Shown: piece by piece, positions 25,833 through 34,453 of the stretch | Layout of the letters: the number at the start of each line of letters is the position of its first letter | Position numbering within the stretch: the first letter of the stretch is position 1 | Assembly (NCBI GenBank): GCA_030550625.1 | Contig: JAUQOZ010000384.1 | Location: forward strand, 1-47,377 | Reading direction: 5' to 3' | Source: Chloroflexota bacterium | Lineage (GTDB): Bacteria > Chloroflexota > Chloroflexia > Chloroflexales > Chloroflexaceae | DNA: 47,377 bases | Notes under the pieces: model-generated | Database searches by the model: none | Told to the model about the DNA's origin: nothing | The model's input: only the letters and a program-made list of their open reading frames with translations | Made by a program: the position numbers and the translations under genes

Positions 25833-27224
25833 ATGCGGATTGTGATTGCAGGCGCCGGCCCAGCCGGTATGGTGGTCGCGCGGACAATGGTCGAGCGCGG
25901 TCACGATGTGATCGTGCTTGAGAAGCGGAACGTGCCCGGCGGCAAAGTGTCGGCGTGGCAAGATGCCGACGGCGACTGGATCGAAAGTGGTTTGCATGTC
26001 TTCTTTGGCGCATACCATAATCTGCTCGCTTTCCTTGAGCGGTACGGTTTGGGTGATACGTTCAATTGGAAGCCGGCGGAGATGATCTTTGCTTCAGAGC
26101 GCCATGGGTTGGCCCCGATCCGCTTTGTGCCGTGGCTGCCAACTCCATTTAATGGTCTGGCGGGCGTGCTGGCTTTCAAACCGCTCTCATTGGGCGATAA
26201 ATTGCGCATGGGCTTAGGGCTGATGCGCGTGATTTTTGGCGATCAAAAGTACGTTGACGAGCAGGATAACGAGACCTACGCTTCATGGCATCTCCGCCAC
26301 GGGATGGGCCAGCGTTCGATCGACGAAGTGATGCACACGATGGCGCTGGCGCTCAACTTCCAGCGCGCCGATCGGGTCTCGGCCAAGTTGCCGCTGACGG
26401 CGATGCTCCACTTTGCCCACGAGAAAGAAGCGCCGCGCATGGCGTTGGTGAAAGGTTCGCCTGATACCAACATTTGGCGGCCCCTGATTGCGCAGATCGA
26501 GCGGCTTGGTGGCCGGGTTGAGCTGAATGCGCGGGTGGCGGCGATTGAGTATGACGCTGAGACGAATCAGGTCAGCGGTTTCCGGCTCGATGATGGCCGC
26601 CTGATCACTGGCGATGTGTATGTCTCGGCGATGCCAGTGCATAATCTGCGGAAAGTCATTCCGCCTGCCTTGCGCGAGATGCCCTATTTTGCCAACTTGA
26701 GCCATTTGAAGGGTTCGCCGGTGATTACGATGCAGCTCTTCTTTGACCGGCGCATCGCTGGGGTGGATAACCTGCTGTTTAGCGCCGGCACCCATCTGAG
26801 CGTCTACGCTGATATGGCGATGGTGGCGCCAGAGTATCACAAGGGTGAACGCAGCATTATGCAGTTTGTGGTTGCGCCGGCAGCCGAATTGATCAATCTG
26901 CCCGATGATGAGCTGGTGCAGTTTGTGATGAGCGAGTTTGTCCGCTTGCATCCAATTGCCCGCGAAGCTAAGCTGCTCAAGCACACGATCGTGCGCATTC
27001 CCAACTCGGTGTATCAGGCCTTGCCGGGGGTTGATAAGTACCGGCCTGATCAGGCGACGCCAGTGCGCAATTTCTTCCTTGCCGGCGATTATACACGCCA
27101 GCATTTTCTGGCCTCGATTGAAGGGGCAGTGATCAGCGCCAATCGTTGCATCGAGCGAATTACCGAAGCGCAAGCGCGGGGCGATCTGATGCTGCAACCG
27201 CAAATTCTCGCCGCAGCCGATTGA
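25833..27224 (+). CDS. Phytoene desaturase-like FAD oxidoreductase (CrtP/ZDS type)
   Basis: 463 aa, amine-oxidase/phytoene-desaturase superfamily. N-terminal dinucleotide fold MRIVIAGAGPAGMVVARTMVERGHDVIVLE, then the desaturase-like GGKVSAWQDADGDWIESGLHVFFGAYHNLL; the mid-region (ALALNFQRADRVSAKLPLTAM) and the C-terminal FAD contact FFLAGDYTRQHFLASIEGAVISANRCIE match plant/cyanobacterial CrtP and zeta-carotene desaturases better than CrtI. It would desaturate phytoene or zeta-carotene at the membrane. The ATG at 25833 is chosen over an in-frame TTG at 25806, which has no ribosome-binding site. Its own promoter and terminator make it monocistronic. Exact substrate is inference. Confidence 0.87.
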   Translation: MRIVIAGAGPAGMVVARTMVERGHDVIVLEKRNVPGGKVSAWQDADGDWIESGLHVFFGAYHNLLAFLERYGLGDTFNWKPAEMIFASERHGLAPIRFVPWLPTPFNGLAGVLAFKPLSLGDKLRMGLGLMRVIFGDQKYVDEQDNETYASWHLRHGMGQRSIDEVMHTMALALNFQRADRVSAKLPLTAMLHFAHEKEAPRMALVKGSPDTNIWRPLIAQIERLGGRVELNARVAAIEYDAETNQVSGFRLDDGRLITGDVYVSAMPVHNLRKVIPPALREMPYFANLSHLKGSPVITMQLFFDRRIAGVDNLLFSAGTHLSVYADMAMVAPEYHKGERSIMQFVVAPAAELINLPDDELVQFVMSEFVRLHPIAREAKLLKHTIVRIPNSVYQALPGVDKYRPDQATPVRNFFLAGDYTRQHFLASIEGAVISANRCIERITEAQARGDLMLQPQILAAAD

Positions 27225-27255
27225 GATATCCCGTATACTGATGGTAGCACACGCT

Positions 27256-27292
27256 CCACCACCCGTCTGCCAGAGGGCGGGTGGTGGCTTTG
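27256..27292 (+). terminator. Terminator after the desaturase gene
   Basis: CCACCACCCG (27256-27265), 12-nt loop, CGGGTGGTGG (27278-27287): a perfect 10-bp stem followed by CTTTG. The short T-run makes it a moderate terminator. Confidence 0.65.
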
Positions 27293-27325
27293 GATTAGCG
27301 GTTGTCTATCTGCCAAAGGGCCGCC

Positions 27326-30300
27326 ATGCTCGCTATCGATACCTTACTCAATGGTCATTACCGCATTACCGTCGCGCTCGATGCCTATCCTGACGCCGAG
27401 CTGTATCGCGCGATCGATCAGCGTTCATCGCTGCGCGTGTTGATCACGGCTTTGCCTCAACCCAACCAGAACGCAGTGGCCGATGTCTTGCGGCTAGCGC
27501 GTGAGTTGGCGCAAGTCCACATGCCGGGGTTGCTGGCATTGCGTGACTATTTTGCGATCGATCAGGTCTGCTATCTGGTGGCTGACGATCCCGGCGGTGC
27601 TGACCTTGAGCGGTTTGCCCGCGAGCGCGGTGCGCCGCTGCCTGAAAGTGAGACGTTAGCGATTGTTGACCGGCTGTTGCAGGTGCTCGAACGCTTGCAC
27701 GCGCATCAGCCGCCGCTCTTGCTCGGCGATGTGCGCACGTGTGATTTCTGGTCGTCACCTGAAGGCGGTTTGAGTCTGGCCCCGTTTGCTTGTGCGCGTC
27801 ACGTTGGCTTTGAGGCTACGCCATACCGCGCGCCTGAACTGTACGATCATTCGGTTGAGCCGGCGCAGGTGAGTGATATTTATGCGATTGGCGCTGTGCT
27901 GTACCACTTGCTGACCGGTTGGCCGCCGCCGCCGGCCAATCAACGGCAGGCCGGTGTACCGCTCAATGCGCCGCGTGCGCTCAATCCGCAGGTGTCGGTA
28001 TTGGCTGAGCAGCTTACGTTACGGGCGCTCGAACTGAAGCCGGCCAATCGCTATCAGCGGGTGAGCGAGATGCGCAGCGCGCTTGAGACGGTGCGGTTGA
28101 TGGCCGGGCGACCGATGGGAGCGACGGCTCCGGTTGAGAAGATGGTTTCGGTTGCGCCAACCCCGGCTACGCTACCGCCAGTTGCGCCAACCCCGGCGAC
28201 GCCAGCGCCAGTTGCGCCAACTCCGGCTACGCCGCCGGTTGCGACGGCGCCTTTGCCGCCAGCTCCACCTCCCGTCGCGGCTCCGGCAGGAGCTCCCGCA
28301 ACGGCTGCTGCACCGTCGCGCCCATTCATTAGCACGTCGTGCCTGTTGGCTATCGTGGGTGGCCTTGCTGTCATTGCGCTTGGGGTTTGTGTCGTTGTTG
28401 CCGTGCTTTTAGGTCTCTACATGACCAATAGCTCGCTGTTTGGCTGGATCGGCGGCGCAGCAGCAATGTCGCCGACAATGCCGGCCTTGCCTACCCCGAC
28501 CGCGGCCACCGCGGCAGAGTTGTTGCAGCAGGTCGAAGCGATTACCCAAACTGCCCAGTTGCGCGAAGATGGATTGGGTGCGGCAGCGTATAGTCCTGAT
28601 GGCCAAGTGGCGGCAGTTGCAGTTGGCTCGACCGTGCAGTTGCGTAATGCCGAGACGCTGGTGTCACAGACGGCGCTCAATGGCCATACTGGTGATGTGA
28701 GTTCGCTGGCGTTTAGTCCCGACGGCGCGATCCTCGCTTCTGGCGCGCAAGATGATCCAGTCGTGCGGTTGTGGGATGTGCGGAATGGCCGTGAGCTGGC
28801 CCAGTTGCGCGGCCACGAGGATTGGATTCGTTCGCTGGCTTTTAGCCCCGATGGCCGTCTGCTGGCGTCGGGCAGCGCTGATCGCACCGTGCGCATTTGG
28901 GATGTGGCGAGCGGGCAGACGTTAGTTGTGCTGCGCGGTCACACCGATCTGCTCGGCAATGTCGCGTTTAGCCCTGATGGCCAACGCTTGGCCTCGGCCT
29001 CGCGTGATGGGACGGCGCGTTTGTGGGATGTAGCCAGCGGGCGGCAGATCGATGCCTTTCGCTTCAACGCGCCAGTTGACCCACAGAGCAATACGCCCTT
29101 TTGGTTGACCGGGATCGCTTTTTCACCCGATGGTCGCCAGATTGCGGTTGGTTCGATCAACGGCAACGTCTATCTGCTCGACGCCGCGACCGGCAATGTC
29201 CAGCACGAATTGCGCGGACACGACGGCTGGGTGGTTATTCGCGGCGTCGCTTATAGCCCCGATGGCCGCTTGCTGGCCAGCGCCAGCCTCGATGGCAGTG
29301 TGCGGTTGTGGAACCCGGCCAACGGCGCTGAGCGCGGGGTGTTGCGCCAGCGCGGCTTGCGGCTGCTAGGGTTGAGCTGGAATCCAGATGGCAAACGGAT
29401 TCTCGCCTCAAGCGATATGGGTGGCAATTTGGTGGTTTGGAATGTCGATACCACTGAAGTCATCCAGAGCTTTCAGGTCACGCAAGGGGTCGTGACTGGG
29501 GTGAGTTATGGGCCAGACGGCAGCTTACTGGCGGCAAGCGGCGCTAATGGCGCGGTGCGAGTGCATGTGTTTGAGAGCGGGCGAACCATCAGTCTTGACG
29601 GCGGGGCGGCGACGACGCGCTATATCGAGTTTATTAGCGATACCGAGGTGGTAGCGATTAGCGAAGCCGGCGAGATTGTAACGATCGATCTGACTAATCG
29701 CCGGCCCAACGAGCAATTGAGCGGCATGAATGGGTTTCCGCTCAATCTGGCGGTAAGCCCTGATCGCAGCCTGATCGCCGTCGGCAACGAGCGTGGAGAG
29801 GTGTACATCTGGGAGACTGCGAGTCGCCAATATCTCCGCCGGCTGAGCGGGTTAGGCGGGCCGATCTATACCCTTGCTTTTAGCGGGAATGGCGCCTATT
29901 TAGCGGCGGCTACCAATCAACCCGCCGATGCGCCGCAGATTGCCGTCTGGGAGATGGCGCGCGGCGGGAATCCGCAGATCCTGCGCGGCCATAACGGCCC
30001 GATCACGAGTATTGTTTTTTACAATACCTTCCTGCTCAGCTCCAGCAGCGACGGCTCGTTGCGCGTGCGCGACGTGGCGCGCAGTAATGCAGAAGTGTTT
30101 CAGATGAGCTTGCCCGCCGATCGCGGTTGGTTGAGCAGTCTGGCGGTGACGCCTGATGGCAACTTGCTCGTTGCCGGCACGATCAGCGGTCACTTGACGT
30201 TCTATCGCTTTAACGACGGCAAACTACTGCGCGAAATCGATCTTGCTGCTGGCGCGGTGCTGGCCGTAGCGATTGCGCCGGATGGTTCGCAGTTGGCAGT

Positions 30301-30352
30301 CAGCACCCGCGATGAAGGGATTTTGCTGTTTGATTTGACCCCGATGAAGTGA
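27326..30352 (+). CDS. Pseudokinase - TM - double WD40 beta-propeller protein
   Basis: 1008 aa; AAGGG stands 6 nt before the ATG at 27326. Residues ~1-260 have a Ser/Thr-kinase fold (YRAPELYDHSVEPAQVSDIYAIGAVLYHLLTGWPP covers the APE and DxWxxG region), but the catalytic residues are lost: VAIK reads RVLITAL, HRDxKxxN reads LGDVRTCD, and DFG reads APF. A Pro/Thr/Ala linker (~270-335) precedes one TM helix (~339-367). About 600 external residues carry 14 recognisable WD40 blades (SPDG...VRLWDV type), enough for two seven-bladed propellers. It looks derived from the PknB-WD40 sensor kinases of Chloroflexi and Cyanobacteria. Signalling by binding rather than phosphorylation is inference. Confidence 0.9.
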   Translation: MLAIDTLLNGHYRITVALDAYPDAELYRAIDQRSSLRVLITALPQPNQNAVADVLRLARELAQVHMPGLLALRDYFAIDQVCYLVADDPGGADLERFARERGAPLPESETLAIVDRLLQVLERLHAHQPPLLLGDVRTCDFWSSPEGGLSLAPFACARHVGFEATPYRAPELYDHSVEPAQVSDIYAIGAVLYHLLTGWPPPPANQRQAGVPLNAPRALNPQVSVLAEQLTLRALELKPANRYQRVSEMRSALETVRLMAGRPMGATAPVEKMVSVAPTPATLPPVAPTPATPAPVAPTPATPPVATAPLPPAPPPVAAPAGAPATAAAPSRPFISTSCLLAIVGGLAVIALGVCVVVAVLLGLYMTNSSLFGWIGGAAAMSPTMPALPTPTAATAAELLQQVEAITQTAQLREDGLGAAAYSPDGQVAAVAVGSTVQLRNAETLVSQTALNGHTGDVSSLAFSPDGAILASGAQDDPVVRLWDVRNGRELAQLRGHEDWIRSLAFSPDGRLLASGSADRTVRIWDVASGQTLVVLRGHTDLLGNVAFSPDGQRLASASRDGTARLWDVASGRQIDAFRFNAPVDPQSNTPFWLTGIAFSPDGRQIAVGSINGNVYLLDAATGNVQHELRGHDGWVVIRGVAYSPDGRLLASASLDGSVRLWNPANGAERGVLRQRGLRLLGLSWNPDGKRILASSDMGGNLVVWNVDTTEVIQSFQVTQGVVTGVSYGPDGSLLAASGANGAVRVHVFESGRTISLDGGAATTRYIEFISDTEVVAISEAGEIVTIDLTNRRPNEQLSGMNGFPLNLAVSPDRSLIAVGNERGEVYIWETASRQYLRRLSGLGGPIYTLAFSGNGAYLAAATNQPADAPQIAVWEMARGGNPQILRGHNGPITSIVFYNTFLLSSSSDGSLRVRDVARSNAEVFQMSLPADRGWLSSLAVTPDGNLLVAGTISGHLTFYRFNDGKLLREIDLAAGAVLAVAIAPDGSQLAVSTRDEGILLFDLTPMK

Positions 30353-30384
30353 TACAAGTTGTATCCGCTCCTGCCCCCTCTATA

Positions 30385-30610
30385 CATTGCGAGCCGAGCG
30401 GTAGGGGTCGAGCGCTGCTCGGCCCTCGCGCGGCGACGCCATCCCCCGCGAGCGCGGGAGGTATGCGCTGAGCGGGTTGCTTGGCGCTAGAGCAGGAGAT
30501 TGCTTCGGGGGCTACGCCCCCTCGCAATGACAACTGGACATGCGCCCCCTCGCAATGACAACTGGACACGCGCCCTCGCAATGACAGACGGGCTTGATGT
30601 CATTGCGCAC
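30385..30610. repeat. Composite dispersed repeat, locus 2 (inverted relative to locus 1)
   Basis: Reads cattgcgagccgagcggtaggggtcgagc..., cccgcgagcgcgggagg, ggcgctagagcaggagattgcttcgg, then repeated ccctcgcaatgacaactggac units. These are the reverse complements of the blocks at 25471-25703, in reverse order. It fills the space between the convergent WD40 and glycosyltransferase genes. Confidence 0.85.
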
Positions 30611-30632
30611 CATCATCATCTCTCACGACACA

Positions 30633-31886
30633 TTACCCTCTCGCAGCATCGGGTTGTCTGATTACCCATCGCTCAAGCTGCTCTACCGCAGCTATCACTC
30701 CGCCTTCCGAGTGCATCTGGCTGGCGATGTCTGCAGCGCGCGCGCGGTGGGTTGGCGATAGTGCCTGCTGTAAGGCGGCGCTGAGCCGTTCGACTGATAG
30801 TTCGCTAACCGGAATCGGGGCCGGATTGGCGCCGGTGAGATGCGCGCGCCATGCCCAAAACGGCTGGTCGGCGGCAAATGGCACGATCACCGCCGGCAGG
30901 CCAGCGCGCAGGGCGGCGGCAGTGGTGCCCGCCCCGCCGTGGTGGATCATCGCGGCGGCTTGGGGCAGCAGCCAGTCGTGGGGAATGTCGCCGGCGAGGT
31001 AGATGTGATCAGGTGTCCGTTTCGGCAGTAGATTGCCCCAACCGCGCTGCACGATCCCGCGCTGGCCGGTGCGCCGGAGGGTCTCGATCACGATGGTCGC
31101 AATGCGCGTTGTTTCGTGGCTCGCCATGCTGCCGAAACTGGCTACCACCGGCGGCGGCCCGCCGGCGAGAAAGGCGGCCAAATCGGGTGGTGGTTGCCAG
31201 TGTGGCTGATGGAGGCGCCATGGGCCGGTTTGGATGCTCAAAGGTGCTGTTCCCGGTGGCACTAGCGCCTTGCTGTAGGCCAGCAAGAGCGGAATGGCGC
31301 GGCCCGGCGCGGCCCATGGCAAGCGCGGCGGGCCGATGTCGGGGTTGCGCTGGCGCAAGATGCGATAGGCTACACTTTGACTGGTACGAAAGACATGGTG
31401 GGCAAAGACATGGCTCAACCGCCGCCAGCGGAAATCCATCTGGGTGGTTGGCCACATCAGGTTGGCCAGCTCGGCTGGCGGATCGAAGAAGGGAAACAGA
31501 TCAACAGCGCATTCGGGAATGCTGTAGTGTTGCGCGTACAGATGGCCGAGGGCGACCGTCAAAAAGGTATGCACAATCAGATCGGCGGATTTGGCTGCAT
31601 GTTGGATACGGCGCGCTACCTCCACCCCTAGCGGCAGGGCGAACCGGTAAATGATGCTGATCAGGCGCAATGGCCGGCCACGGGCTTCATCGGCAATCTG
31701 GCGCGCAAGGTGTTCGATGTCTCCCGGTAGGGGTACGAACGCGATCTGGTGCTCGGCAGCGAGCTGGCCAAAGCGCGCCGGTGCGGCCAAGACCGGCTGG
31801 TGGCCGGCAGCGCGCAGCGCCGCTCCCAGTGCGACAAAGGGTTGGACATCGCCGCGGCTGCCGTAAGTGAGCATTAAAACGCGCAT
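30633..31886 (-). CDS. GT1-family (UGT/MGT-like) glycosyltransferase
   Basis: 417 aa, GT-B fold of the kind acting on sterols, polyketides or carotenoids. The N-terminal acceptor half begins MRVLMLTYGSRGDVQPFVALGAAL. The donor half has VVASFGSMASHE, IYLAGDIPHDWLLPQAAAMIHHGGAGTTAAALRAGLP (the HGGxGT nucleotide-sugar motif) and PFAADQPFWAWRAHLTG. It is 10 bp downstream of a Rieske oxygenase gene, so the two are probably co-transcribed and may modify one hydrophobic compound by hydroxylation then glycosylation (inference). Chloroflexus is known to make carotenoid glucosides, but the acceptor here is undetermined. Confidence 0.9.
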   Translation of the reverse strand: MRVLMLTYGSRGDVQPFVALGAALRAAGHQPVLAAPARFGQLAAEHQIAFVPLPGDIEHLARQIADEARGRPLRLISIIYRFALPLGVEVARRIQHAAKSADLIVHTFLTVALGHLYAQHYSIPECAVDLFPFFDPPAELANLMWPTTQMDFRWRRLSHVFAHHVFRTSQSVAYRILRQRNPDIGPPRLPWAAPGRAIPLLLAYSKALVPPGTAPLSIQTGPWRLHQPHWQPPPDLAAFLAGGPPPVVASFGSMASHETTRIATIVIETLRRTGQRGIVQRGWGNLLPKRTPDHIYLAGDIPHDWLLPQAAAMIHHGGAGTTAAALRAGLPAVIVPFAADQPFWAWRAHLTGANPAPIPVSELSVERLSAALQQALSPTHRARAADIASQMHSEGGVIAAVEQLERWVIRQPDAARG

Positions 31887-31896
31887 AGATGATTGA

Positions 31897-33006
31897 TCAC
31901 TCCGCTTCCATCACCCGCAGATACTCTTGGTCAAATTGCCAGAGCAACCCTTCCGATTGCGCGTATGGGCCGGGCCGGTAGGCGCGTGAGCTAACCCCTT
32001 GCTGCGAGAGTTCGCAGACATGCCAATCTTGCCGGTTGGTGCGATCCCAGAATGTCACCGCGTCGGCGGGGTCAAAATCGGCGGCAGCCATCACTTCTGG
32101 CGCAAAGTACCATTCGCAGATGACGGTAGTGGCGTCAGGCCGGCGCGGAATGAGCCGGTGCGCCATGACGTAGTCGGGGTGCAGACTGAGCAATAGGTTG
32201 GGGAAAATGGAGTAATAGTAGACACGCCGTTGATCTGCCGCGGCGAGGCCGGGTAGCGGCGGGCGGCGGGTGTGGCCGTCGAGAGTCATGCTTTCGTGGG
32301 TCAGTTCCATATAGCCGCCCAAGAAGGGGCCGCTGGTCAAGTCGTTGCGCCCGCTTTGCCACGGCGAGACGGCCACCAGTTCGGGGTGGATCAGCGGGCA
32401 GTGGTAACATTCCGAATAGTTGGCGACGATCAGCTTCCAGTTGGCGGCTACCTCGTAGACGATCTGCGCGCCGCGTTGGAGCCGGGCCACATCCCATGCC
32501 TGAAACTTGCCGATCAGCGGCGCAAAGACTTGGGTGAACGGAGTTGGCTGATCAGCTAGTGACACAAACACAAATCCGTCCCATTCGGCGACGGCGGCGC
32601 TGATCAAAGGCCAGTCTTCACGCCGAAAATCGGGTGCATCTTGCATATAACGGGCCGTTGCCAGCGAACCATCGAGCCGGTACGTCCAAGCGTGGTACGG
32701 GCAGATAATACTCTCGCCGAGCTGGCCATGCGCCGCGGTACAGAGTCGCGCCCCGCGGTGGCGGCAGACGTTATAATAGGCGCGGAGTTGGCCGTTCTGA
32801 TCGCGGAGCAAGATCAAGTTTTCGCCAGCGACCTCGATTAAACGGTAATCACCGGCAGCCGGCACATCGGCGCTGCGTCCAGCGCAGATCCACTGGCGGG
32901 CAAAGATGCGCTCTTGTTCGCGGGCAAACACTTCCGCCGAGGTGAAGTAGAAACCGGGCAAGGTGTACGCCGGACGATCAAGCGAAGCGCGCACAAAGGT
33001 GGCCAT
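31897..33006 (-). CDS. Rieske [2Fe-2S] ring-hydroxylating oxygenase, alpha subunit (CntA/choline-monooxygenase-like)
   Basis: 369 aa from the ATG at 33004-33006 (AAAGGA upstream; an in-frame TTG at 33010-33012 is less likely). The Rieske cluster is ligated by C81, H83, C102 and H105 (CRHRGARLC ... CPYHAWTY). The mononuclear iron site is ANYSECYHCPLIHPE (His202, His207, with Glu199) plus an Asp in the C-terminal RQDWHVCELSQQGVSS. The layout is that of the one-component alpha-only subgroup that oxidises quaternary amines or similar; no reductase or beta subunit gene is adjacent. It is followed 10 bp later by a glycosyltransferase. Confidence 0.92.
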   Translation of the reverse strand: MATFVRASLDRPAYTLPGFYFTSAEVFAREQERIFARQWICAGRSADVPAAGDYRLIEVAGENLILLRDQNGQLRAYYNVCRHRGARLCTAAHGQLGESIICPYHAWTYRLDGSLATARYMQDAPDFRREDWPLISAAVAEWDGFVFVSLADQPTPFTQVFAPLIGKFQAWDVARLQRGAQIVYEVAANWKLIVANYSECYHCPLIHPELVAVSPWQSGRNDLTSGPFLGGYMELTHESMTLDGHTRRPPLPGLAAADQRRVYYYSIFPNLLLSLHPDYVMAHRLIPRRPDATTVICEWYFAPEVMAAADFDPADAVTFWDRTNRQDWHVCELSQQGVSSRAYRPGPYAQSEGLLWQFDQEYLRVMEAE

Positions 33007-33028
33007 ACCCAAATCCTTTCACATGCGA

Positions 33029-33034
33029 TATAAT
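33029..33034 (+). promoter_or_regulatory. Possible -10 element in the divergent spacer
   Basis: TATAAT (33029-33034) in the 79-bp space between the Rieske gene (minus) and the SUOX-like gene (plus). No -35 is recognisable. Confidence 0.35.
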
Positions 33035-33085
33035 GCCATTTGAAAAGGAACTGCTATCGATTATCCAGTGGCGAAGGAGGGACGA

Positions 33086-33700
33086 ATGTTCAACCCGTTC
33101 AAACGGAAGGATCAGACGCAATCCGAACCGGAAGGTCGCGTCCCGCCGGGACAATACGTTACCGAGAAGTTTCCGGTGTTGCACTATGGAACTGTCCCTC
33201 AGTATACCAATGTTGACGAACAATGGGATCTGCGCTGCTGGGGTGAATTGGCTGAACCAGCGCGGTTTAGCTTTCGCGAGTTTCGCGCCTTGCCGACTGT
33301 TACCATCAAGACAGACATTCACTGCGTGACGCGCTGGAGCAAGCTCGATACGGTGTGGGAAGGCGTGAGCTTCCGCGAGTTCTTGCGCCATATTCCGCCG
33401 CTGAAGCCGTCGGCCCGCTTCGTGATTGCCCACAGCGAGCAGGGATATACTGCCAATCTGCCGCTCGACGTGTTGCTCGATGATGATGTGCTGTTGGCCT
33501 ATAAGTATGATGGGCAAGAGCTAACACCGGAGCACGGCTACCCATTGCGCTTGTTAGTGCCGAAAAAGTACTTCTGGAAGAGCGCGAAATGGTTGCGCGG
33601 CTTAGAGTTCCTCGATCACGATCGGCTCGGTTTCTGGGAACGCTACGGCTACAGCAACAACGCCGATCCGTGGCGAGAAGAGCGGTATGCCGACGATTGA
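33086..33700 (+). CDS. Sulfite-oxidase-fold (SUOX/MsrP-like) molybdopterin protein
   Basis: 204 aa from the ATG at 33086 with AAGGAGGG about 5 nt upstream. A single oxidoreductase molybdopterin-binding domain: the probable Mo ligand is Cys80 in TDIHCVTRWSKLDTVWEGV; other family hallmarks are RFVIAHSEQGYTANLPLDVLLDDDVLLAY, GYPLRLLVPKKYFWKSAKW and the C-terminal GFWERYGYSNNADPWREERY. There is no signal peptide or Tat motif and no dimerisation domain, so it belongs to the small cytosolic branch of unknown substrate. It overlaps endonuclease V by 14 bp. Confidence 0.88.
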   Translation: MFNPFKRKDQTQSEPEGRVPPGQYVTEKFPVLHYGTVPQYTNVDEQWDLRCWGELAEPARFSFREFRALPTVTIKTDIHCVTRWSKLDTVWEGVSFREFLRHIPPLKPSARFVIAHSEQGYTANLPLDVLLDDDVLLAYKYDGQELTPEHGYPLRLLVPKKYFWKSAKWLRGLEFLDHDRLGFWERYGYSNNADPWREERYADD

Positions 33701-34358
33701 CGACCACGATGAGCGGATTGCGGCGGCGATTGCTGAGCAACAGGCATTGCGCCAGCGCGTCGTCTTGCGCGATGCGTTTGGCGAGTTGCGTTTGGTAGCC
33801 GGCGTTGATGCCGGTTTCGAGCAAGATGGCGCTGTGATCCGCGCCGCAGTAGTGGTGTTGCGTTTCCCTGAGTTGGCGCCGGTTGATTATGCACTGGTGC
33901 GCCAGCCGGTGACCTTTCCGTATGTGCCGGGCCTGCTTGCCTTTCGCGAAGCGCCGGCGATCATGGCCGCACTCGACCGGTTGCGGATGCCGCCCGATCT
34001 CGTGATCTGCGACGGGCACGGGATTGCCCATCCCCGCCGGTGCGGGATTGCTTGCCATATCGGGGTGTTGCTCGATCTGCCAACGATAGGGTGCGCCAAG
34101 CAACGTCTGATTGGCCGCTTTACCCCGCCTGCGCCTGAACGCGGCGCGCGTAGCCCGCTCTCCGATGGCCACGAACAGATCGGTTGGGTGCTGCGCACAC
34201 GCGCCGATGCCCAACCGGTCTTTGTCTCACCCGGCCATCGGGTCAGTCTCGATCGCGCCCCTGAGTTAGTAATGGCCTGCACCACGCGCTTTCGCCTGCC
34301 CGAAACCACTCGCTTCGCCCACCGGTTAGCCTCGCACGGCCAGTTGCCGCTCGTTTGA
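33687..34358 (+). CDS. nfi: Endonuclease V (deoxyinosine 3' endonuclease)
   Basis: Cleaves the second phosphodiester 3' of deoxyinosine, starting repair of deaminated adenine. 223 aa. Metal/catalytic acidic residues: Asp41 (VAGVDAGF), Glu88 (YVPGLLAFREAP), Asp109 (ICDGHGIAHPRRCGIACHIGV); YVPG is the wedge motif. It overlaps the upstream SUOX-like gene by 14 bp, so translation is probably coupled. Confidence 0.95.
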   Translation: MPTIDDHDERIAAAIAEQQALRQRVVLRDAFGELRLVAGVDAGFEQDGAVIRAAVVVLRFPELAPVDYALVRQPVTFPYVPGLLAFREAPAIMAALDRLRMPPDLVICDGHGIAHPRRCGIACHIGVLLDLPTIGCAKQRLIGRFTPPAPERGARSPLSDGHEQIGWVLRTRADAQPVFVSPGHRVSLDRAPELVMACTTRFRLPETTRFAHRLASHGQLPLV

Positions 34359-34453
34359 ACTAAGAAGGTGCAAATTGGCGGCAATTTCCGCGCATCTTTC
34401 GCCCACTTCGCGCGGTTTCTTTAGTAGAGCGATCAAACTACGGAGAAACTGCC

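Noticed and set aside
26283-27203. 306-codon minus-strand frame in the desaturase gene
   Set aside because: Antisense shadow inside a clearly conserved FAD protein.
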